The notes: a model not told the origin generated them from the sequence alone. A stretch of 64,000 nucleotides of DNA from Gamsiella multidivaricata (GCF_025024155.1 NW_026251724.1:1-64000), one strand, 5' to 3'. Numbered from the stretch's first letter, positions 49,623 through 61,695 are shown. Numbers and translations: made by a program.

Positions 49623-51489
49623 TAGAGGGAGAGAGGGACAGGGGGGAGGGGGCAGGATAGGATGTGTAAGAGATTTGCACGGCGGTCGTTATCAGATTCC
49701 CGTGAGGAATGTGGGGGGATGTTTGCGATTGGGTCCACTCACATTGTGTATGTACTAAACAGACAGGAACAGAACACGATCAAGCGAATAAACGACTAAA
49801 CGACTACGCAGGCAAGGGTGGGAAAATAAATATATAAAAAGAAAAACGAGGAGAGAAGAAGGACGGAGGAGGAGTAGAAGGGAGGGCTGGCTGTTTCTGG
49901 TTCCTTTTATATCGGCAACCCGGGGGTTCCTGTCGAGGTATCGAAGAGAGGGAGGGGGTATCACCTCAGGCTGTCGATGGCCAATCGAATCCTAGCGGGA
50001 ACGTGGGCCAAGACAGTGCTTTGGTCTGGGTGCATACTCTGTAGAAGGACCAGCAAAGGAAATCATTCGATTTTTTTTTTATCTCTCTAGGGTCTTCGCC
50101 CAAAGAAAAAACGATGGGTAACAGCGGGGACACAAATACTCACTTGTCCTGTGCACCACTGCTAATTTTCACCCTCTCTCTCTTTCTCCCTCTGTCTCCA
50201 CTGCACTCCATTTCACTCGCATGCTCACTTTTCTTCTCCCTATTAATACAACGAACTGTCGACCTTCCTCACTGTTATCAGTGGGAGAATGTGCCTGACA
50301 ATCGATCTTTCAAATAGCTAAACCATGCAGAGTATTAAGTTCGTTTTTCCCAATTCGGTTGTTTCACCCAATTTCGCCAACGACAACTTCGCATTACCGG
50401 ATCAAGCCATGGCAACAGAATCATACCACTTTTTTCTTCTTGTTACTGGAGCTGGAAAACACCAACAACCCATGCGCCCTAAAAACATCTGCCCACTTGC
50501 ACGAGAACTAGAGAACCCATTTACTTCTAAGTGTTCATAGTCGTGTTCATCTCGTCTGGGTAACCTTTTACCCATTCTTCTACGCTGGATTTGTCGGTCC
50601 CTTACACGATCGTGGAGTGCATCTGCATAGTTTTTATTGCCGCTATGCGATGTTCGATGGCCCTTCCTGTTTGAGTCCAAAAAAAAAAATTCCTTGCGGT
50701 GTGAAGACACTGCATGGATTTAAAGCAATAAAACTGTTTTTCTGCATTTGCTCATAGGAGTGTGCGAGTTTGGTTGTTTTTTTTTACTAGTATCCCATTA
50801 CCTCTCTTTGATCCAGACTCTTTTCGACTGGATCCCGCCTATTCTTTCTTTCTTTTTCTCTCTCGCTCTCGTCGGCTTCTGCAACACGTCTCACTTGGCT
50901 TAACCTCCCTCGAGTCCCTCTTTTACTAATAACTAAAATAAAGCACCATGCAAATAAAATTGGCTGAATCGACAGACACCAGGGAGAGGGATTAGCCCAT
51001 CTTTTTTTTTTTTTTTTTTCCTTTGAGCGGTTTTCCTCAGAAGTCGTCCTAGGTACCTACCCATCACTACCCTAAAGCCTTTTTAACGTGCTAATGACAT
51101 GTGTAACCATACGGCAATGAATTGTAGAGCATGGTGGATCTGCATGACTCAGAATCGAACGCACAAAAGGGTCTACGGTGCAGAGACGCGCATACATTTG
51201 GTATGTACGTAGACTACTCAAAATAACGGGACGAAACAACGATTGATCAGGTTTTTAAAAAAAAAAAGTAAAGTTTGGGCGCAGTTCTTGGCTCTCCCAA
51301 GTTCACATCCTAACGATGACCTCTTACGTTGACCTCCTATGTTCTTTTGAATGGATGGTTCGTGAAGGGGATGAAAATAACTATATTCTATACAATATCC
51401 AACACCCCCACTTCCTCCCCGCGCCTTCGCAGTGGATGCGCCAGGAACCTAGGCCGCAGACCTTGATTAGGGACGCTGTGATTTCAGCC

Positions 51490-51539
<50 letters not shown>

Positions 51540-51784
51540 TCACTCTCACTCTCTTCGCGTTTCTTACATCTTCACTGACGACTAATTCTTCTGTGCTTGC
51601 TACACTATGATGGTTTATTTCCGCGAATTTTGCAAACACGTATATTTGGGGATATCTGCTAACCTTGCGCCATCGATTGACTACTCGAAAAGAACTTGGT
51701 ACTCGAGGCCAAAAAAAAAAAGTCGACACCTTGCTGGATTTTCCTGCGACATAACAAGCACGTCGTTTTTATTGTTATCGTTAC

Positions 51785-51830
<46 letters not shown>

Positions 51831-52428
51831 TAGGAGCGATAGAACGATGAACAAGCTGTCTCATTGTTTTCAACATCAAGGCCGGTATTCAAATGACGAA
51901 GGTTCTCCTTGTTAGTGGACTCGTCTCTGGTATTCACTGCTATTACACCTTCAATCTCGAGAAACTCATGCGACTTATCCTTCCATGGTACAGGTCTCTC
52001 GTTCCTACGGAAATCTCTGGCAGCTTGGCGACGAAACAAAACAGATTCTGGCCCTACAGTTCCTACAGTTTTTGCATCCCACCGCAAAACCGAACCCCAA
52101 CAGCCCATCTTTTGGGATAGCAGGACGAATTTTCTATAACAGCCGGACCGAAACGCTTGGACGAGTTCCCGAGCGGCCTGTGGCGCGATTGAGGTTTCGA
52201 AATGGTTTAGTGCTTATCAAAAATATTTACCTTTGGACGTAGTCGCCCATTGAGGAAAATCGAGAGAGTTGACGGAGATTTATGAAAAGAACGCCTCTCT
52301 CGAACCAAATGAATGGCCTTTCCAGCATGTATCACCATGGTTCTCGCGATTCTGAGAGTCACAAAGGAAAAGGAGTCAAAGTGCGGATGACGGGACTGAG
52401 CACGGTACTTTACTAGACTGCACAGTGA
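49623..52428. other. Gene-poor 2.8 kb stretch
   Basis: It contains the ERG25 promoter, a CT-rich run at about 51491-51560 and an ATT microsatellite. From about 51900 to 52240 some frames could be remnants of the 5' part of the ABC transporter pseudogene, but I cannot match them to any segment of the family. No intact gene is supported. Confidence 0.45.
51785..51831. repeat. (ATT)n microsatellite
   Basis: About 15 uninterrupted ATT/TTA units. Confidence 0.95.
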
Positions 52429-54347
52429 TTGACGGCCTGGATTGTTGCGCTCCTACAGGCATCAGTCATGGTCGGACCGGGATACGCTTTCAAGATGACC
52501 ATGTTCACCGACACGAACTGGTTCGTCCTCTGGTGTGTGTTCGCGCTATTGACCTATGGCATGACTCTAATGGGGTTCCTAATGTCGACCTTCTGTCAAA
52601 GGTCTGTAACCTCCCTTGCGCTCGTGTTCGCAATGGTCGTGGCAGTCCTGGTTGCCGTGCCGACTCTTTCACAGGAGTCGTGGGAAGGCTTGTGGGCAGA
52701 GAAGGGGCAAAAAACCTGGACAGGTTCAAATGTGGTGATCGGTCCGCCCTCAAGGATTTACACATAGATCCTCAGCTTGCTCTTTCCGTTCATGCACCTT
52801 GACAGATTGTGGGGACAGTTCGGACACTGCTCACTGGAATCCTTCGATCATAACATGGTCGAGCACAAACTTGGACCAGGACTCAACTTTTCATCGCTAA
52901 CTAACTACACTCAAAAGAGCGAGGATCTTCAGGATTACTTGCCCCCAACCAGTATCGGTATTGACGCATTACGGCGTAAACATCATTATTCCCATAGTTC
53001 TGACGATCTATTTCGACCAGGTGGTCCCAAACGAGCACGAAAAGTCGCGCGGCATGTTCTTCTTCTTTGAGAGTATCACTCGGTTCTTCAAATGGATCCG
53101 GTACGGAGGTCAGTTCCCTTGCAAACGAGGACAGCAACGTCGTCGCAGAACGCGAGCGTGCCCTAAACTGTCAGAGTCAGGCTACGATCCACATCACGGA
53201 GTTGGGGTCCGGATTCTTTGCTGCTGCTGCTGCTGCTGTAGTCAACGCGGACGATCCAGCAAGGGAATCACAAAGGCCGCTGATCTCTTGAAAATGTTCA
53301 CCGAACCCAACGAGTTATTTGCGCTTCTGGAACAGGGTGGTGTCGGTAAATCGACGACATTGCAGATCTTTCACAGAGTGACGAATCCGACCTCTGAAAA
53401 CGCCTTCCTGTTCAATCAATCCATCCTCACGGGCATGTCCGAGATCAGCGCCTCCATGGATGTCTGCCCGCAACATGACGTCTTCTTCAACGACTCGACC
53501 TGCTGAGAGCACATGTAACTCTATGCTCGCATCAAAGATCTGCCTGCAGAAGCACTGCTCGCCTCTGTCAATGAAACAGAGTCCGTGAAGGAGAACACTC
53601 GCGAGAGACCTCACTTGGATCCGCTCTCGTCTCGGGGCTATCCAGCTCTGGAAGGACCGGAACACGATGGCAGGTCAACTCTCTGGAGGCATGAAACGCC
53701 GTCTCTCGATTATTGTCTCGACCATCGGTGATCCAGACGTCTTGATCCTGGACGAGCCCACCACAGGCATGAATCCTGCCCATCGCCGATACGTATGGGC
53801 CTCCTTGGCCCAGTTCAAGCACGGCCGATCCATATTGTTGACGGCCTACTCCATGGAGGAGGCCGATGCATTGAGTGATAAGGGTGCGATCTTGATCGCT
53901 GGTCATCTCAAGGCCATCGGCAACACTACACGACTCAAGAACGAGTTTAGAAACGGATACCGTGTTGAGATTGCGCTGGGAGTCAACGCCCCAGCAACCC
54001 AGGTTTCCTCGAGCCCACATATGGCCCAGGGCAATAGCGCCATCCAAGCGGCTCGAGCGCCTTCTGCGGATGCGTCTCATTGGCAGGAGATGTCAGCTGC
54101 GATAAGACAAACTATGCCCGAGTCGACGCTGCTGGACCAGTCTGGCAGTGCGATGGTGTTTGGTATTTCCATGCTGGCCACCGATCGCATGGGAGACCTC
54201 ACAGCCATGCTAGAGGAGAGCCAGGCGCAGGGGTTGATTAAGCATTGGGTATTGTACAAACAAGTCGTGAGGAGGGTTTCCTTTCCCTGTAGAGGAGCAC
54301 GAGTTAAATTGATAATTTTTTTATGGCTTCTTGTGGTTTATGGTACA
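52429..54347 (+). pseudogene. Decayed ABCA-type ABC transporter
   Basis: Fragments follow the order of an ABCA half-transporter but change frame and carry stops. They are membrane helices (about 52429-52680), then YFDQVVPNEHEKSRGMFF (about 53000), then EDSNVVAERERALN in another frame (about 53125). A Walker A remnant GGVGKSTT lies near 53338, and CPQHDVFF near 53467. The block normally reading REHxxLYARIK follows, with stops at 53504 (TGA) and 53516 (TAA). The last frame (53667-54260) keeps the signature LSGGMKRRLSI, Walker B VLILDEPTTGMNP and an H-loop reading LTAYSMEEAD, where the H-loop His is replaced by Tyr. It ends near 54350, next to the convergent ADAM stop, so the 3' end is probably missing too. 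Confidence 0.85.
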
Positions 54348-54366
54348 TGATGTCTATGTTGCTTCG

Positions 54367-57300
54367 TTAAATATATCCGCTAGGAGCCGGCCTCTGCTGT
54401 TGCTGGTGCGGATTCACTGCATTATGATCCCCAAATGGGTTAGCGGTATTGTTACTGTCGTCCGCATGGTATGTGTAGCCCGAAGGATGTCCTTGATTTT
54501 GCGCAAGTCCTCCATCCTGATACGCTGGTGCCGGTGGCATCGGTTGCATCGGATAATGCTGTGGTGGAACTGGACCAGGAGCGCCTTGAGGTGGCACATA
54601 GCCCGCATATTGATATCCATTCGCTCCCAACATCTGGGGTTTGCCCATCTGTTGATGTCTCCTTCTGGCGACACATCCAGCACAACAGCAACTCCAGATA
54701 CAGCACAGAATGCTTAGTCCCAGAATAATCGCGACAGGGATGGCGATCATGAGGTGAGTCTTGATCCAGTTCCAAACCCCATCCGCACCACTGCTATACT
54801 CGCAAGTTCCTGCATTGCATGTGCCTCCAAAGCCGCAGGGGGTGCCGTCGATAAAGAATGTGCCTGGGATCTGCATGCAGCTCAAGGCCGAGCCTTTAGG
54901 GTCGTTGCAGGTCAAATCGCAAGAATTGGATGCTCCGCACTGCTTGCTGATCCCGGAACGGTCCTGCTGTTGACACTGCAGGTCCCTCGAAGTGCACACC
55001 CCATTGGCACACGCGAGTCCTGTTTGGTTCCCTGTTCCTTCGCACGGCGTCTGATCGGCGACTCGCTCGTCCGGTGGACAGGTGGCATTCGTCCCTGAAC
55101 AGACCTCCTGGATATCGCAATTTGAGATAGCCTTACGACAGACCTGACCTGCAGGACGCAGCTTACAGTTCTGACAGCAATCATCATTCAAATCATCACA
55201 CACGGCTCCATTCTTTAGCTTGCAGGTTGTGCCGTCGCAGCACGGATCCTTTGCACAATCCTCCGGAGACCCACAGTCGCATTCCTCGCCCGCCTCCTTG
55301 AGTCCATTGCCGCAGATATTGCTCTCTGAATTTTGGGTCGTGCGCGTTCCTGGCGGCTTGAGACATTGGCCTGAAGAGCTCTTGATGGTGCCACAGATGG
55401 CCTTGATACTGCAAGGCGAGAAGAGCTTTGTCGGTGTCGATTCTGAGGGATTCATGATATACTTTGCACCTGCATCACATGTCGTTGATGACAAGGGACA
55501 GCACTGGCCACTCGATCCACTCGCAGGGCATGTTTGCTGGTTGCAATCATGGATTGCTCCAAAGTTATGTCCAATTTCGTGCGCCACCACCATCCACTCG
55601 TTTGGCGAGATTGATGAAACACCCGTTCCCGCAGTATACTGCTGACCACCTTTCCCCTGCCCGGGCTGCGACTGCGTCTTTGCCTGGCAGAGGGCCTTGG
55701 TCCACGCGATCCCAACCACTGCTCCCGAATTGCACTTTGTCAACAGATGCCACAGTCCAGCTCCATCGCTCGCCCGTCCTGACTGACCTCTCCAGAACGA
55801 GAAATCGCTCAAGCGCTGGTCGATTGAATAGTCATTCGAGCACTCCTGGTTCCATTCCTGCCCCTTGACTGGCGTGGTAGGACATTCATCCTGGATAATG
55901 TTGAGTGCAATCACTCCGAGTGCAACGTTGAACGTGCTCTCATAAATCCCTGATGCCGTGTTAAAGTCTGCAAAGATCTGCTTCCGGGCATTAGCGACGC
56001 TTCGATAACTGCGGACGTAGGTACAATCTGCGGCAACACCCTAGCGTGCATTGCGACATATATCCAGGTTCAGTGATCGTATAGCATTTAGAGCAATAGA
56101 ATAGTTCCTACCGCAATTATATTCCCATACCATGTAGTTGACGAGACGATTGGCGGGGCATCCCTCTGGAACTGGGTTGGGTCCCGCGACCTTGACAGCG
56201 ACATCTCGTTTCGTCAGAGGGCCCTTCTTCCAAAGATCTGTCCACGACGAGCTCAAATCGAATTCTCTTGTAGCTGGAATCGAGGTTGTCAGGTTGGGTG
56301 GGTAGTAGTATTCATGAAGCAATGATCTTGCACTGTCGACGCTCCCTGCCTCTGCTTCCGATACACCTGTCCTGATTAGCGCTTCTGCACCGCATGAGGA
56401 TTCGTCCTGCGGGACCAATCCACGTTTCCTTTGAAAACTGTTTGGTCGGGCGTAAAGATCAGAGTCCCTGTAGATGATGAGATGGGATCCTGAAGATGGG
56501 GTCGGCGGTACAGCGTCGTCAGATCTCTTTTGAATGTGATAATGTTGCTGTGTGGTGACATGATATGTGTCTCCATTCGCCATGAATGCGCCTCTGAGGA
56601 CCAATGCATTCCTAAAATACAAACATGAAGTTAGCCACATTCATTAGAGCCAAAATTCCTGCCGGATCGCCAACTAACAGCGCTTGGTTTGTGCTCCTTA
56701 CTCATTTTCTGGGTCGTGCTCAATCATCATGCGAGCCCATCCGAGGACGCCTTCCTCATACAACATGTACTCGACTGTCCGCTTGGTCTCGGCCCTTGTA
56801 GTCCTCGCGGCCCTATCCCACTTGCGGTCGGAGTGGAACTCGTCCTCAACGACGACGCCTTTAAATGCCATGATTTCATCGAGTGAAATCCCTTCTCCAA
56901 GATCAGCCTCAGGGTGGATGAGATCCAGGTTGGGTTCCAGATGGAGGTAGAACGTGGTATTATACGCCCTGAATTGTATGCGGACCATATCATGCCTCGT
57001 AATAGCTGAAAGACCATTGCCGTTGTTATCAATATCGACGAGGCTGCGTTTGCGGAGTGGTGCAGGATCGTTATAGTCCTTTGGGAGGATGTCGTGGCGA
57101 ACACTGAGGATGTGCTCAGAGTGGACGATGGTTGGCCATGCAGTGGAGTGGGCTGTTGTTGGCGTAATAATTTATGATGGGCAGATTAGTGCAAAAATGG
57201 AAAAAAAGGATACATGGAAGAATACGCATAGCAAAATATCCAGGTATCATTTCAATTCGAATCCAATTGGACTCAGATAAAAATATGTTGTACTCACCAT

Positions 57301-57388
57301 AAACGGATCCGATTGCTCCCAGGGCTAGTGACACCAAAGAGATAGCCACCGCGGCGAAGCGGCAACGTCTCTTCATTAATATTTGCAT
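54367..57388 (-). CDS. ADAM metalloprotease (reprolysin-disintegrin, membrane anchored)
   Basis: Four exons: 57388-57298, 57152-56702, 56611-56131, 56040-54367; 898 residues. A signal peptide (within 1-30) and a propeptide of about 270 residues precede the catalytic domain (GVAADCTYVRSY onwards). The zinc motif HEIGHNFGAIHD (495-506) is complete. A disintegrin domain (about 583-680, ICGNGLKEAGEECDCGSPEDC), a Cys-rich region, one transmembrane helix (about 770-790) running into a CCxxC cluster, and a Pro/Gln/Tyr-rich cytosolic tail follow. The ATG 12 bp further in (57376) is an alternative start. In animals ADAMs shed membrane proteins; the fungal substrates are unknown. All catalytic residues are present, so it is likely active. 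Confidence 0.93.
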
Positions 57389-58673
57389 CAGTCTTGGCCC
57401 TGTACCGTTTGAGGGGGTGACACTGAAGAGGGTCAGGAACAAGAAAAGTTTAAAAAAAAGCAAGGATCCAAATAGTGAGGGATTCGACAGTGAAATAAAA
57501 GCTGTATTCGTTCTCCAAATTGCTGAATAAGGAGCAGGATGCTATATGTTGAACAGGGCAGCTGAGGGAGAGCGCGTGAATTTGAATGAAAGGAAGGGTG
57601 GAAGTGAGTTGGAGGAATGGCGCCGTGAGACTGGCGGACAAGGCAAGTTGCTTTTGGAAACAGGGCAAATAGGAACACGGCTGCAGTCTATGCAGTCGTT
57701 TAAATGTCAACAAGGGTATATGGCCGGCCGAGGATGTAACAGTGACGAGGAGCGATGAAAAGAAACGATGAGAAGGAGGAAAAAAAAGAAAGAGAAAAGG
57801 CGATGTGAAGATTGATTGTTGATGGCGAATCCAGGTACAACATCTACGGCACTGTCGCTCATAAGCAACCTTAATTTTATTTCGGGAACACCGAAAGATG
57901 AAAACCCTACTTTTGGTCTGAACATAAAACGTGGCTCACTTCATTCCTGCACTTCTTAGTAGCCAATAACCAATAAAATGCGTGGACTAGACGCCCACTC
58001 CAACATAAATGCATCGCTAGGGTGCCTTTTATAGATGATTTCGGCGCTCTTTTTTTGATATCGGCAACGTGCTAGATTATGGGTGTATGCCGCGTTTTTC
58101 TTTTTCCGCCGTCGTTGTGGCCGCAATAATGCAGGGGGGACGTTTCTTCTGATGCGATCGATCTATCCACAGCTGATAATGGTATAGTGATTGTCGCGAC
58201 TGGACTTGGTAAACATGGCCACATAACAGACGCAGAGGCTGTGTGCTTTATGCAGACCGTGAGACACAGCAACAGCGCTCAAGCGGAATGCGCACAGATC
58301 TTTACCGCCTTTCCTCCTTTAGCACCGCTTCTTCCCCCTATTCTCTACGGCCAATTCCATGGAAAAGAAAAGGCATGGAAGGCGACGATCCTTACATTGA
58401 ACTGATTTTGTTCGGTAATGCTTCGATACTCAATTAGGAGTTGAGGGATGTTCGCTGGCAGGCTGGCAGCTGCAAAAAATTCTTATACCCTCCGTGAGAT
58501 TATCTTTGTTTCGATATAATAACAGGGTGTAAGATTAGAGCTCTCACGGGGGATGTGAGAAGATGGATATCTTCCAAATAAGATTGACATTCCAGGTTGC
58601 CAAGCCCTCAACAAAAAAACTAGAGAGAGCCGATCGCTGATTTCAAGCAAAAAAGTTATCATGTATGCGCATG
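57389..58673. other. Intergenic between ADAM and tRNA-Thr
   Basis: 1.3 kb: ADAM promoter and leader, then sequence with no recognisable gene. This marks the end of the gene-rich arm. Confidence 0.5.
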
Positions 58674-58745
58674 TGCCTCTTGCAGGGATCGAACCTGCTA
58701 CCTTCTGCTTACTAGGCAGACGCTCTACCAATGAGCTAAAGAGGC
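58674..58745 (-). tRNA. tRNA-Thr (anticodon AGT)
   Basis: 72 nt on the minus strand without encoded CCA. All arms pair: acceptor GCCTCTT/AAGAGGC, D arm GCTC/GAGC, anticodon stem TCTGC/GCAGA with loop CTAGTAA, T arm GCAGG/CCTGC with TTCGATC loop, discriminator A. The anticodon AGT (A34 becomes inosine) reads ACU, ACC and ACA. There is no intron. It is the last host gene before the repeat-rich end of the window. Confidence 0.95.
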
Positions 58746-59090
58746 ATTTCTCAGCTGAAGAGGCTGAAGTTTACAGCCCGCCACTCCATTATATTTCAGG
58801 AAATTTTAGAGTTTGCTCAACATTGAACGCATTTTTTATGTCATTTTTCGCTGCCCTGGGCGATTGCGCGCCAGGTGACGGGCCGCGGATTATAGGGTGC
58901 TACAGCATTGCTTGGGGCGAGGGAAGTTGGACATAATGGAGGGGTTATTCGGTTTAAAAACAACTTTATTAACATTGGATCTGGATTAGGAGACGTGTAT
59001 CGCGCAACAGGTCACGCAGGAGTTAGGTTAGGCTAGCTATGCGACATGGGTTATGAATTTGACGCCTCAAGCCAACATAGTTGGTAGGGG

Positions 59091-59363
59091 ATGCGGCTCT
59101 GCCGTGCATGGAAGGCATCTATGGCTTCAAGGCCTTTGCGGACCATGCGTCGCGTGCTCATGGGGATTTATGTTAATAAAAAAAAAAAAAAAAAAAAAAA
59201 AAACCAATGTCCGTGTGGTGCATTACTCGCTGACCATGTAAACGGGAGCTGCCCTGGCCCCGTGCTTGACCCAGACGCAGCGGACCGGACGCTGCTGGAC
59301 TGCCTGCAAGGGAGAAGGCGGCTGACAACCATGGAGGGGATGGGGAAAATACCCTTTTTGTAA
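59091..59363 (+). pseudogene. Possible retroelement C-terminal fragment split by an A-tract
   Basis: A frame with a zinc-knuckle-like CPCGALLADHVNGSC (C-x-C-x6-H-x4-C) ends at 59363 and is followed by AATAAAG and an A12 run, like a LINE 3' end. An A28 run at 59178-59205 sits inside the frame. I cannot place it in a named family. Confidence 0.35.
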
Positions 59364-59404
59364 TAAAGAGTTTTCAGTTTTTAACTATAAAAAAAAAAAA
59401 GTTT

Positions 59405-59508
59405 TCAGCTTTTAACATACTCGACTCGAGAGACAAATTATGTTATAACACACGTCCTCGTGGGCCCTAGTTATCAAAAAAAAAAAAAAAATCAGCTTTT
59501 AACATACT
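59405..59508 (+). mobile_element. Short poly(A)-tailed insertion with 17-bp target-site duplication
   Basis: The 17-bp sequence TCAGCTTTTAACATACT occurs at 59405-59421 and again at 59492-59508. Between them is a 70-bp insert that starts CGACTCGAGAGACAAATTATG, contains CACGTCCTCGTGGGCCCTAGTTATC and ends in A16. This is the footprint of a LINE-mobilised, 5'-truncated (or SINE-like) insertion. Confidence 0.75.
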
Positions 59509-59650
59509 GATGAGGTGTGGCAATTCTTGCGCAGGCCCTAGGGGTAGGCCCGGGGAATGTGACTTGTCAACTGGCGACTGTGGATCGGTTCCGCTTTGGT
59601 GGTGATGACAGCGATAGTGGATCTTTGCTAGTTAGTCTGATAGATTCACA

Positions 59651-59692
59651 GAGTCGATTGACTCGAGAGACAAGTTGATATAAAAAAAAAAA
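59651..59692 (+). mobile_element. Second short poly(A)-tailed copy (GACTCGAGAGACAA type)
   Basis: It contains GACTCGAGAGACAAGTTGATATA followed by A11, sharing the 5' half of the insert at 59422-59491. No target-site duplication is visible. Confidence 0.5.
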
Positions 59693-59971
59693 GAATTATA
59701 CTATGTAGAAGCTGGCGGGAAGCCGTATTGAAAAAGAAAAATGACCCGAGAAGAGTGGATTGGAGACATAAGGGCGGAGTTGTAGAAGGCCTCTGTTGCC
59801 AAAAAGAAAGGAGGGGAGGGATATGTTACAAGGAGAGAAAAATAGTAAAAATACAAAAATAGAAAAGTGTGGGGAAGCACAGCTACAGAAAAAAAGTAAA
59901 AAAATAAAAATAAAAAAAAAAAAAAGACAGACAGCAAAAATAATAAAAAATAATAAAACGCTTCCTCCGCA

Positions 59972-60592
59972 TTACTGATCGGCTCCTGCCGCGGCAGGTT
60001 TCTCCTGTGCTTCTGGTTCAGACCAGAGTTCGCCAAAGGCTACCCCGTCCCGTTGCATCATAATGTGCGGCAGGTGGTGCCATTCTTGGCGCATGCGCTC
60101 GTAGTACTCGTCCCCAACAGCCTCTAGTACCCGATGCTCGACCGGCGTCGTCACCTTGTCTCGTCGCTCTTGGTCCTTGAACTTGGCGCGACTCTTTATC
60201 GCGTGCACCGCCATGATCTGCAGCTGGTTGTGGTACAGCTTCTCCTTGTCTCCCAGTTGGCAGTACGTCCGCCAGATCGCATGTGTGACGCACGAGTGGA
60301 TGTGGATCACAATCGGTGGCACCTTTTCCACCTCTGGCCAGCCAAGTATAAGCTGGTTCGGATCGTTCCTCAGGTCCATCGTCGGGCACAACTCAGAAAA
60401 CCAAGACAGGGTTTGGGTCCGGAGAGCTCGCACTGTCGGACAGTCGTGGAATGTATGCTCGCGCGACTCGTACGCAGGCTCCTCTCCTGGGCGTTCGTGA
60501 AGGCATCGTCGGCAGTCGCTTTTGATAGCCTTTGCGCCCATGTACGCGTACAGGTATTTGATGCTGAAGAATATGACTGTATCCAGAATCAA
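59972..60592 (-). pseudogene. LINE reverse transcriptase C-terminal fragment (zf-RVT type)
   Basis: 206 open codons on the minus strand. The frame has a zinc-binding pattern CRRCL...ESREHTFHDCPTVRAL (C-x2-C, H, C) typical of the C-terminal domain that follows LINE reverse transcriptases, then a helical region with IWRTYC. No palm motif (FADD-type) is found, so the element is truncated upstream. Its first 10 codons lie inside the left arm of the inverted repeat at 60564, which suggests the repeat inserted into or captured the element. No intact element is present. Confidence 0.6.
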
Positions 60593-61278
60593 TCAGAACA
60601 AGAGAGGGATCTTTAATTACAGCGACCGAGCAATTACTTATTGCTCAGTGGCTTAAGTTAATATCTGAACTCAGTCTAGCTATCGAACACAGAGGCAGTG
60701 TGTAAAATAGGCTATATGCCACACTTCCACACTTGTGTCATTTGGTTTTGGTCGAGGAGGGGGCAGTGGTGGTGCGGTGTAGGGGGTAGGGGGTCTACTA
60801 ATGGGTTCTATAACTTCTACCATTAGTTCTATTTACAACAGGAGTTACCACGCGAATAGGACTTCGGCAAGGGCGTGCTTTGGTCACTTACTGGTTCGTG
60901 GTGCAGGGTCCTCCTTTAGATCGGAATGTATGAACACAAAGGTAAAATAGACTAGACGTAAATGGAAAGGAATAAATATGGGGATCTGTTTAGCTAAATG
61001 GTGCGAGCTAGGACTATATTCCTTTGGGAATGACCGGGATAGTTGCAAGGAGTTCGCATATTGTAATGTCCGATAAGGTAAGGAGTCGTGACAATGAAGT
61101 TCACCCCTCTGGAGTCGTTATGGCGTATAGCCTATTTTACACACTGCCTCTGTGTTCGATAGCTAGACTGAGTTCAGATATTAACTTAAGCCACTGAGCA
61201 ATAAGTAATTGCTCGGTCGCTGTAATTAAAGATCCCTCTCTTGTTCTCATTGATTCTGGACATAGTCATGCTCTTCAG
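60564..61278. repeat. Inverted repeat with 158-bp arms (foldback / non-autonomous TIR element)
   Basis: Arms 60564-60721 and 61121-61278 are reverse complements over 158 bp with about six mismatches; outer ends are CTGAAG...CTTCAG. The 399-bp loop has no supported gene. No clear target-site duplication flanks it. Long arms with a non-coding core fit a non-autonomous Mutator-like or foldback element. An inverted partial duplication is the alternative. Confidence 0.85.
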
Positions 61279-61695
61279 TCGCTGTATGCCAATGTTCGCT
61301 GATCAGGCCTCTGCTGTACCTTTATAATGCCGTTTCACGAGGGTAGGCCGATGACGGATGCTCAATGAGACGATCGGTGATCGAGGAAGCGTTGCAGGGT
61401 AAGTACAATGTCTAAATAAGAGCGATTGACGGTGCAAAGGTAGTGAATGATCAGACCGGCATTTCTTATTGATTGTATCTCGTTGCATGGGTTACTGACG
61501 GTGGACGTCAGTACCTGTCGTTGATGCGGTCTTATTCGGATAATCTGGACGAATACAATGTGTGATACAAATGATTTAGGTAGAAAGAAGACTCTGGTTC
61601 AGGTACCAGACCGTTTATTCTTTTATTCTGAGGGCGGTGCTCTTCCCCGTGATCTAATATTAACTTTGCAAGAACAACCAACTGATTCTCATTTA
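61279..61695. other. Repeat-region spacer
   Basis: 417 bp with no recognisable gene or repeat end. Confidence 0.4.

Noticed and set aside
59024..59033. TTAGGTTAGG, telomere-like
   Set aside because: Only two units, not a telomeric or interstitial array.
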